From positions 1-64,000 of IMG/VR virus record IMGVR_UViG_3300032053_014324: a stretch of 64,000 nucleotides of DNA. One strand, given 5' to 3'. Under the pieces are notes generated by a model, which saw nothing but the letters and a program-made list of their open reading frames with translations, was not told the origin of the DNA and searched no databases. Positions within the stretch are counted from its first letter, which is position 1. Every line of letters starts with the position of its first letter. The position numbers were made by a program, and so were the translations under genes. The stretch is from a virus. This document shows, piece by piece, positions 41,096 through 48,117 of the stretch.

Positions 41096-41619
41096 AACTT
41101 CATATAGCTTGCGGAGAAAGATATTATACAGGGTGGGTTAATATAGATATTGGTCAATACAAAGTCGATTTGCACCATGATGTAACAAAACCATTTCCTT
41201 TTGAAAAGGATAGCGTCGATGTTGCGTACTGTGAACACTTTATCGAACACCTTACCGTTGAAGAATGTAAAAATATGTTGAATAACTGCTATGCTGTTTT
41301 GAAGCACGGAGGTGTTTTTAGAATAGCAACATTTGATTTGGATGAAGTTATCCAAAAGTATGTTACTGATTGGAAGGATCAGTGCTGGATTCCAAGCCAC
41401 GCATTTATAAAGAATAAAGCTGAAATGCTCAATATAGCTTTTACTTGGTGGGGGCATCACTGGCTTTACAATGAAGAAGAACTTATTCGTCGTATAAATG
41501 ATTCAAATTTTAAAAGCAACATTCGAAAAGCTACATTGGGAATGAGCGAAAATAAAGATTTATGTAATGTGGAAACACGATTGAATTCAACACTAATAAT
41601 AGAAGCAATAAAAAATTAA
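41092..41619 (+). CDS. type 11 SAM methyltransferase
   Basis: A 175-residue protein beginning KLHIACGERYYTGWVNIDI, the form found in sugar- or glycan-linked methyltransferases. VDVAYCEHFIEHLTVEE and LKHGGVFRIATFDL complete the Methyltransf_11 pattern. ATG 41092 overlaps the upstream TGA. Third methyltransferase in the island. Confidence 0.75.
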   Translation: MKLHIACGERYYTGWVNIDIGQYKVDLHHDVTKPFPFEKDSVDVAYCEHFIEHLTVEECKNMLNNCYAVLKHGGVFRIATFDLDEVIQKYVTDWKDQCWIPSHAFIKNKAEMLNIAFTWWGHHWLYNEEELIRRINDSNFKSNIRKATLGMSENKDLCNVETRLNSTLIIEAIKN

Positions 41620-41623
41620 AAAT

Positions 41624-42253
41624 ATGTCCAATAAAATATATGTATACGGTTGTGGCGGATTTGGTCAAGAAGTCACTGCACTTGCTGAAAGAGTTGGATA
41701 TACTGTAGTTGCATTTATCGATGATGCATACAAATTTAAAACATACGAAGGAAAACCTGTTTTAGATATAAATTCAATAAAAAATACGAGTAATATAACC
41801 ATTGGTATAGGAAATCCAAAAGTAAGATTTAATTTATATAGCAAATTGACAAATCTTGGATTTGAACACTTTCCAAATCTCATAGATCAAACAGCCGTTA
41901 TTATGAAAAATTCAATTGTTGAAATGGGCTCTATTGTGTGCGCTGGAGTAGTAATTACAACTAGTGTCTATATAGAAAAATTTTCCATAGTTAACATAAA
42001 TGCAACTATCGGCCACAGAACAGTTGTAGGATGTTTTAGCAATATAGCACCCTTAGCAGCATTAAGCGGCGATTGTCACATAGGAAAACAATGTTTTTTA
42101 GGAACAGGATCAAGCATACGAGAAAAAATAAAAATAGGTAACAATATTATAGTAGGAGCTGGTTCTGTGGTAGTAAATAACCTTATATATGATAACTCCA
42201 TATATGTTGGTAATCCAGCTAGATTTAAAAAAAAATTAGGAGCAACAAAATGA
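41624..42253 (+). CDS. NeuD/PglD-type sugar O- or N-acetyltransferase
   Basis: A 209-residue protein. The N-terminal Rossmann-like part (YVYGCGGFGQEV, FIDD) binds the sugar nucleotide. The left-handed beta-helix (about 85-200) has hexapeptide repeats, with NINATIGHRTVVG giving His131 as the likely base. It acetylates an amino sugar such as a sialic-acid-like or 4-amino-4,6-dideoxy sugar. It overlaps the aminotransferase gene by four bases, strongly suggesting consecutive steps. Confidence 0.85.
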   Translation: MSNKIYVYGCGGFGQEVTALAERVGYTVVAFIDDAYKFKTYEGKPVLDINSIKNTSNITIGIGNPKVRFNLYSKLTNLGFEHFPNLIDQTAVIMKNSIVEMGSIVCAGVVITTSVYIEKFSIVNINATIGHRTVVGCFSNIAPLAALSGDCHIGKQCFLGTGSSIREKIKIGNNIIVGAGSVVVNNLIYDNSIYVGNPARFKKKLGATK

Positions 42254-43323
42254 TACCTTTTTACAAACCAAGTATAGATATAGATATGGTTGAAGAACGC
42301 GTAGTAGACGCTCTTAAAACAGGTCAAGTTACCAATTGGGGACTTTATACAAAAGATCTTGAGTCAGAAATAGGAGAATATCTTGGAAAGCCTGTTGTGC
42401 TTACTGCGTGCGGAACCCACGCACTAACTTTTGGATTGCTTGCCCTTGCTCATTATGGCTTGATTCCAAAGAATGCAAGGGTGCTTGTACCATCATTTAC
42501 ATTTTATGCGAGTGTCCATGCAATCATCTGGGCAAATATGATTCCAGTATTCTGTGACATACATCAAGATACATATACTATGGATATTGACTCAGCTGTT
42601 GGACAGTTTGATGCTGTAATGCCTGTCAATGTTTTTGGTGTTCACTATGATATTGATTATATTAAGAAAAAAACTAATAAACCAATAATAGGTGATAATA
42701 GTCATGGATTCGGAGGCTCTTTTTCTAGTAAGAGAAATGGAACATTAGAAGATGTATCTTGCTTTAGCTCAAGTATTACAAAACCGATGCAAACAATTGA
42801 AGGCGGTATTCTTGCTGCCAATGCTAATATAGTTGAATTTGTACGAGATTTTAGAAACTGGGGGAGTCCCCACGGTCAGTATGATTGTAAGTACGCCGGG
42901 CAGTGGTCAAAGATAACAGAAATAAACGCAATAGTTGGTTTGAGTAGTATGATGCATCTGTCAACCTCAGTTGATAGAAAAAATGAAATTGCCGATATGT
43001 ATAAAGAGAAATTAAACTCATATGTTGAATTTCAAGTAATCCCTGAAAATATAAAAACAACATACAAAGATTTTTCTATTTTGTTCACAGAAAATTCAAT
43101 ACGGGATAAAGTGAGTAGTATTCTTGATGAAAATAAAATAGGAAATAAAAAATATTTTTATCCTCCCGTACATAAAATGCAGTGCTTTGGCAATACCTAC
43201 TTATCTGAAAAACTTCCTATTACAAATAATATCTCAGACAGAATACTTTGTTTACCAATGTATGATTCTATTACCGAAGAAGACATTGATCATATTTGCA
43301 AAACAATTATCTCTGCGCTCTAA
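42250..43323 (+). CDS. DegT/DnrJ/EryC1/StrS-family aminotransferase
   Basis: A 357-residue PLP enzyme. TACGTHALTFGLLAL is the substrate/PLP N-part, VPSFTFYASVHAI the next signature, GDNSHGFGG takes the place of EDxAHA (shifted but with Asp and His), and CFSSSITKPMQTIEGG gives Lys178 as Schiff-base residue. It transaminates a keto-sugar nucleotide, for example dTDP-4-keto-6-deoxyglucose, yielding the amino group that the neighbouring acetyltransferase can modify. Exact regiochemistry cannot be told. Confidence 0.85.
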   Translation: MIPFYKPSIDIDMVEERVVDALKTGQVTNWGLYTKDLESEIGEYLGKPVVLTACGTHALTFGLLALAHYGLIPKNARVLVPSFTFYASVHAIIWANMIPVFCDIHQDTYTMDIDSAVGQFDAVMPVNVFGVHYDIDYIKKKTNKPIIGDNSHGFGGSFSSKRNGTLEDVSCFSSSITKPMQTIEGGILAANANIVEFVRDFRNWGSPHGQYDCKYAGQWSKITEINAIVGLSSMMHLSTSVDRKNEIADMYKEKLNSYVEFQVIPENIKTTYKDFSILFTENSIRDKVSSILDENKIGNKKYFYPPVHKMQCFGNTYLSEKLPITNNISDRILCLPMYDSITEEDIDHICKTIISAL

Positions 43324-43347
43324 TAAATTATATACGAGTAAAAATAT

Positions 43348-45102
43348 ATGTGTGGAATAGCAGGAATATTATACAAAAAGTCTGGAATGCTTAATACGCA
43401 GCAAGTATTGACTCAGTTTCAGAAAGTACTAAAACACCGTGGGCCAGATGATGAAGGAATTCATATTGATTCAACCTTTGGTTGCGCCCATGTACGTTTA
43501 TCTATTGTTGATATTTCTGGCGGAAAGCAACCAATGTACACAGATGACTCCAAAAAAATAGGTATTGTGTACAATGGAGAAATATATAATTATAAAGAAT
43601 TAAGAGATACTCTTATACAAAAAGGATGTCGGTTCAAAACTACTTCTGATACCGAAGTAGTTTTACGGTTATACGAAACTTTTGGAAAAGATTCATTTGA
43701 AATGCTTAATGGCATGTTCGCTTTTTGTATTTGGGATAATCATGCTGATGCTATATATCTTGTAAGAGATCATATGGGGATAAAACCACTCTATATATAT
43801 GAAGATAATAATGTACTTATATTTTCTTCAGAAATTAAAGCTATTCTCAGCGTTCCAAACATTGATCTTTCTCTAGATGTTTATGGATTTCAAGATTACT
43901 TAATGTTTCGGTATATGCATGCTCCCTGTACGTTGTTTAAGAACATCTATCGTTTGACTGCGGGAACTTATATAGAATTCAAAGATATGCGTGCAGCAGC
44001 TCATGTATATTGGGATGTAGTATACAATCCTGATGAAACAACAACTATAGAGAATTTCAAAGAAGAAATACTATATACACTTGATACAATTATACAATCT
44101 CAACTTATGGGTGAAGTTCCTATTGGAATGCTTCTGAGCGGCGGTGTAGATTCAAGTATTATATCATACTTCATTCATAAAAACAATTCCAACCTCAAAA
44201 CTTTTAATATTGGGTACCCTGAAGTAAATGAATTTGAATTTTCCCGTGAAGTTGCTAACCAACTCAGATTAGATCATATTGAAGTCGTAACAACACCTGA
44301 TTCGTTCGTTAAGGATTTCCACAAAATAGCTATGAATCTTGATGAGCCTCTAGCTGATCCCGCGAGCTTTCCCTTATTTGTTTTGTGTGAAGAATTAAAA
44401 AAACATGTTACTGTTGTTCTATCTGGTGAAGGGGGAGACGAACTATTTGCAGGATATCCACAATATGGTAGAACCATGAAAACCCAGGGAGAGGACAAAT
44501 GGAAATTTGCATTATTCTTATCAAATAGCCATTACTATCTTAATTCTCATAAATTTATGCTAGATACGTCTCATGTAATGCAAGCACAAGAAAAATATAA
44601 AGAATACTTTGATAGAAACGGTGTGTTGAATGGAATGATGGCCTACGATCTTAAAACGTGGGTTCCTGAAGATTTGATGATGAAGACTGATAAAATTATG
44701 ATGGCGCATTCCCTAGAAGGCAGATTTCCTTTTCTAGATAAACGAATAATAGAGTTAGCTCATAGAATACCTGAAAAGTACAAATTTAATGGTGTAACAA
44801 CAAAATGGATTTTAAAAGAAGCCATTAAAGGAAAAATTCCAGAAAAGATAATTAATCGTCCAAAAATGGGATTTACTGTGCCAGTTGCAACAATGCTTGA
44901 ACGAATGAAGCCGATAATATTAGAAACGTACTATGTGGCTAAATCAACTGAGCTAAGAAATGTTTTGAATATAGAAGAACTGCTTAATAATGCAGTAAGA
45001 TACTATTCAAAGGATGCAACTATTTCTTCAACAAATGTGTGGACTCATTTTATATTGTTATACTGGTTCACGCGAGTATTTCCTGAATTTAAGAGGTTAT
45101 AA
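43348..45102 (+). CDS. asnB: asparagine synthetase (glutamine-hydrolysing) family
   Basis: A 584-residue protein with catalytic Cys2 (MCGIAGI), RGPDDEG, VYNGEIYNY of the N-terminal amidotransferase domain, and the ATP pyrophosphatase loop LLSGGVDSS (about 261-269), SGEGGDELFAGYPQY in the C-terminal synthetase domain. In polysaccharide clusters such proteins often amidate uronic acids or unknown acceptors rather than aspartate, so a glycan-tailoring role is likely. The name denotes the family. The stop overlaps the next start (TAATG). Confidence 0.85.
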   Translation: MCGIAGILYKKSGMLNTQQVLTQFQKVLKHRGPDDEGIHIDSTFGCAHVRLSIVDISGGKQPMYTDDSKKIGIVYNGEIYNYKELRDTLIQKGCRFKTTSDTEVVLRLYETFGKDSFEMLNGMFAFCIWDNHADAIYLVRDHMGIKPLYIYEDNNVLIFSSEIKAILSVPNIDLSLDVYGFQDYLMFRYMHAPCTLFKNIYRLTAGTYIEFKDMRAAAHVYWDVVYNPDETTTIENFKEEILYTLDTIIQSQLMGEVPIGMLLSGGVDSSIISYFIHKNNSNLKTFNIGYPEVNEFEFSREVANQLRLDHIEVVTTPDSFVKDFHKIAMNLDEPLADPASFPLFVLCEELKKHVTVVLSGEGGDELFAGYPQYGRTMKTQGEDKWKFALFLSNSHYYLNSHKFMLDTSHVMQAQEKYKEYFDRNGVLNGMMAYDLKTWVPEDLMMKTDKIMMAHSLEGRFPFLDKRIIELAHRIPEKYKFNGVTTKWILKEAIKGKIPEKIINRPKMGFTVPVATMLERMKPIILETYYVAKSTELRNVLNIEELLNNAVRYYSKDATISSTNVWTHFILLYWFTRVFPEFKRL

Positions 45103-45839
45103 TGAATACACAAAATATATTATTTACCGGAGGATCTGGACTTCTTGGTAAAGAAATGAAAAAAGTAATACCAGATGCACTATTTCCATCCTCAAAAGAT
45201 TTTGATGTCACTGATGTTGACGGAATGAATACTACACTTGCAGTAATAAATCAAGTTGGAGACCCTATAAAAACAATGGTTCATGCAGCAGCATTCGTAT
45301 CCCCTCCAAAAATTGAACAAGATCCTATGAAAGCATTAGCAGTTAATATTATTGGAACATCTAATATTGTTACGGTATGCCAGCAGTACAATATTCGCCT
45401 TGTTTATATATCTACTGATTATGTTTTTAGCGGGGAAAAGGGAAACTATGGTGAAGAAGATCCCATATATCCAGTAAATAAATATGCTTGGAGTAAGCTT
45501 GGTGGGGAGTGTGCAGTTAGATTATATGATAAGCACGTCATAATCAGACTTTCTTTTGGACCTACTGAATTTCCCTATGAAGGAGCGTTCGTTGATCAAT
45601 TGACTTCTCGAGAGCCTGTAAATGAAATAGCTCAGAAAATAGCAAAAATAGCAAAAAGCGATTTTCTCGGAATAATGCATATTGGTTCTAAAGGAAGAAC
45701 CGTGTATGATTATGCGAAATATGTCAGTCCAGAAAAACCAATAAAAGAAATATCTATAAAAGATATGAAAACAAAAGTTCCAAGAGATACTTCTCTCAAT
45801 ACCAATAAATTTGATACATTCATAGCAGGAGGTTGGTAA
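45102..45839 (+). CDS. RmlD-like sugar-nucleotide reductase (SDR)
   Basis: A 245-residue protein, shorter than typical RmlD (about 280-300). NAD(P) site FTGGSGLLG, the RmlD-like YISTDYVFSG, and catalytic Tyr128-x3-Lys132 (YAWSK). It likely reduces a 4-keto group of a dTDP-6-deoxy sugar, working after the RmlC-like epimerase 9 kb upstream. The C-terminal substrate part is reduced, so function could differ. Its stop overlaps the next start by one base. Confidence 0.75.
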   Translation: MNTQNILFTGGSGLLGKEMKKVIPDALFPSSKDFDVTDVDGMNTTLAVINQVGDPIKTMVHAAAFVSPPKIEQDPMKALAVNIIGTSNIVTVCQQYNIRLVYISTDYVFSGEKGNYGEEDPIYPVNKYAWSKLGGECAVRLYDKHVIIRLSFGPTEFPYEGAFVDQLTSREPVNEIAQKIAKIAKSDFLGIMHIGSKGRTVYDYAKYVSPEKPIKEISIKDMKTKVPRDTSLNTNKFDTFIAGGW

Positions 45840-46018
45840 TGATTGACGATTACTACTGTGAACATTGTAAAAAGATATTTGAATACAAAAAACCCTATGG
45901 TGAGGAAAAATTTCCAAATCACCCACAGTGTCCTGTGTGTAATACAAGAAAAACACGCAGAAAAATATCATTCAACGCTATTATTCCAGATGATTTTAAA
46001 TCTGTAAATAGTAGATAA
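45839..46018 (+). CDS. small zinc-ribbon protein (FmdB-like)
   Basis: A 59-residue protein. YYCEHCKKIFEY, then HPQCPVCNTRKT: two CxxC knuckles 22 residues apart as in FmdB/CxxC-SSSS regulatory-type zinc ribbons. GGAGG precedes the ATG. It may regulate or be a structural zinc module; such small ribbons occur in phages and in sugar clusters next to AsnB-like proteins. Confidence 0.65.
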   Translation: MIDDYYCEHCKKIFEYKKPYGEEKFPNHPQCPVCNTRKTRRKISFNAIIPDDFKSVNSR

Positions 46019-46039
46019 AAACAAAACAAGGAGTATTTT

Positions 46040-47023
46040 ATGAAACTCATGGTTTTTGGCGGCGCAGGATACGTTGGAAGTGCCTTGGTTCCTGTATTAT
46101 TGGATCACGGGTATGATGTAACTGTTATTGATCTACTGTGGTTTGGAAATCGCCTTCCAAAAGAAGTCAATGTTATCCAAAAAGATTTATTTTCTTGTAC
46201 CGAGAAAGACTTAGAAGGATTTGATCAATGCATTTTCCTCGGAGGTTTATCAAATGATCCGATGAGTGAATTTGACCCAGTTAGAAGTTTTATTTACAAT
46301 GCCTCGCTTCCGTCATATCTCGCATACATATCCCGACAAGCAGGAGTTAAGAGATTTATTTATGCATCGTCTTGTTCCGTGTACGGCTATACGGTTGATA
46401 AATTGTTCGATGAGACATCGAAAATTTCCTGCTTTTATCCGTATGGAATCGGAAAGCTTCAAGGAGAGAAAGGAGTCATGCATCTTCAGGAGGATGACTT
46501 TTCAGTAATTTGCCTCAGAAAAGGAACCGTCTCAGGTTACAGCCCCCGACTTCGCTTAGATCTCATCGTAAATACCATGGTTCTCAATGCACTTACCAAA
46601 GGAGTGGTTACGATTAGTAATCCAGCTATCTGGAGGCCAATCTTATCAATGCGGGACTGTGTCTCAGCCTATCTCAGAAGTATCCAAGCAAATTATTCCG
46701 TTTCTGGCGTTTTTAACATCGCTTTTGATAATTTTACTGTTGGAGAAGTTGGCTATACTGTAAAAGATGTCATTGAAAAGAGATATCCAGACAGACACAT
46801 AAAACTTGATGTTAAGAATGTTCAAGATGTAAGAAATTACAAAGTAACCATCGAAAAAGCACGAACAACTCTGGGGTTTCATCCAAGATACTCTGTTGCT
46901 GACATTGTTACTGAGTTGCTAGACAAGTGGGATACAATTCTTCCGCTAATCGACAAAGACGAATCCTATAACATTCGTATATGCAAGAAACTTTTCTCTG
47001 ATAAAGAAATTCGGATAGCGTAG
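46040..47023 (+). CDS. NAD-dependent sugar epimerase/dehydratase (extended SDR)
   Basis: A 327-residue protein. GGAGYVGSAL is the NAD loop, YASSCSVYG gives the Ser/Thr, and Tyr135-x3-Lys139 (YGIGK) is catalytic. RPILSMRDCVSAYL is typical of sugar-nucleotide epimerases. It may be a GDP/dTDP-sugar epimerase; it is not a clear RmlB because the specific DE pair after the TGxD part is not evident. G+C is raised (27 of 60 at 46441-46500) like the first island gene. Confidence 0.75.
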   Translation: MKLMVFGGAGYVGSALVPVLLDHGYDVTVIDLLWFGNRLPKEVNVIQKDLFSCTEKDLEGFDQCIFLGGLSNDPMSEFDPVRSFIYNASLPSYLAYISRQAGVKRFIYASSCSVYGYTVDKLFDETSKISCFYPYGIGKLQGEKGVMHLQEDDFSVICLRKGTVSGYSPRLRLDLIVNTMVLNALTKGVVTISNPAIWRPILSMRDCVSAYLRSIQANYSVSGVFNIAFDNFTVGEVGYTVKDVIEKRYPDRHIKLDVKNVQDVRNYKVTIEKARTTLGFHPRYSVADIVTELLDKWDTILPLIDKDESYNIRICKKLFSDKEIRIA

Positions 47024-47033
47024 GTATATTGAA

Positions 47034-48023
47034 ATGCTCACTAAAACAGTAAGTAACCCTGAAATTGCAGAGCGTCTGAAGAAAGATCCCTTTATCACTC
47101 TGTGGAAAAATAATTATGCAGAAAATCAAGCAAAGGGATACTTGTCTACCGAGAAGTCCCGTCCGCTACTGTTTATAAAAAATACCAGACCGTATGCAAA
47201 TTTACCAGTAGTCATTGTTGCTGCTGGACCTTCCTTGGATAAGAACATTCATCTCTTAAAAGAATATCAAAATAATTGCATCATTCTTTGTGCGGATGTC
47301 ATCCTCTTTAAATTACTACAGAACGAGATCAAACCGGATTTCGTTGTTAATATTGATCCGCATGAGTCTCTCAAAAAATTCTGGAATAATATTGATACTA
47401 CAGAATTCACTCTGGCCTGTCCGACAACAACCAACCCTCGAACACTGGAAGCATGGAAAGGGCATGTCTATTTTTTCAATCAATCTGATCTTGATAAATC
47501 TCCAAAAGGAGAGGCGCTTAAGAAACTTATAAAACCAACAGAAGGGTGGGGTGTCCTTTCCAACAAATTCTTTGTTGGTGCGACAATGTTTCAGTTTTCT
47601 ACCTATCTCAGTCCATCAGCTGTAATCTTAATTGGGCACGATTTTTGCTACACCGACGATAAGGCCTTCTGTGATGGTTTCCTTGATATAAAAATTCATC
47701 ATGACGAGCATCCCATTGGATCAGAAGAACATAGATATATGATCGAAAAACTTAAAGCAGAAGAGATACATAGAGATGTCTCAATTAATCTTTCACCAAC
47801 GGAGACCGTATGGACTTCTCAAACGCTACATCTTTATAAGAACACATTAGTAGGATTAATCAATACAGCTAAGTTGAAAGTTATTAATGCAACTGAAGGC
47901 GGAATTCTGACAGAAATAGAAAAAATGTCATTTAAAGATAGCCTCGAAAAATTCTGTCAAAATCCTATTACTAAGTTCGATACGTTCTCTATGCAAAAAA
48001 GAAAACACAAAAAGAGACGATAA
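47034..48023 (+). CDS. Maf/DUF115-like glycosyltransferase (MptE-like domain)
   Basis: A 329-residue protein. Core VVIVAAGPSLDKNIHLLKEY, IILCADVILFKLLQNEIKPD, FVVNIDPHE and later VILIGHDFCY match the 6-hydroxymethylpterin pyrophosphokinase MptE-like / Maf_flag10 domain. Maf proteins transfer nonulosonic acids to Ser/Thr of flagellins. It has a C-terminal basic tail (KRKHKKRR). As the final island gene, just before giant fibre genes, it is a candidate for attaching sugar to a virion protein. Family fairly sure; acceptor is inference. Confidence 0.75.
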   Translation: MLTKTVSNPEIAERLKKDPFITLWKNNYAENQAKGYLSTEKSRPLLFIKNTRPYANLPVVIVAAGPSLDKNIHLLKEYQNNCIILCADVILFKLLQNEIKPDFVVNIDPHESLKKFWNNIDTTEFTLACPTTTNPRTLEAWKGHVYFFNQSDLDKSPKGEALKKLIKPTEGWGVLSNKFFVGATMFQFSTYLSPSAVILIGHDFCYTDDKAFCDGFLDIKIHHDEHPIGSEEHRYMIEKLKAEEIHRDVSINLSPTETVWTSQTLHLYKNTLVGLINTAKLKVINATEGGILTEIEKMSFKDSLEKFCQNPITKFDTFSMQKRKHKKRR

Positions 48024-48028
48024 TCAAC

Positions 48029-48058
48029 CTTAAAAATAGCACCTATCAAGTTATTTTT
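48029..48058 (+). promoter_or_regulatory. phage promoter-like element, site 9
   Basis: CTTAAAA (48029-48035), 16 nt, TATTTTT (48052-48058) followed by G. It lies in the gap between the sugar island and the fibre genes, 59 nt before the next ATG. Confidence 0.6.
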
Positions 48059-48117
48059 GATGTTAGCGACCTACCAAGTGTTCTTTAATCTGAAATTATT
48101 GCTATGAGAAAATATTA

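Noticed and set aside
3708-48058. Bacteroidetes host inferred from TAnnTTT
   Set aside because: The genes have strong AAGGAG sites, which Bacteroidetes genes generally lack, and the upstream box is CTTAAAA rather than TTTG at the known distance.
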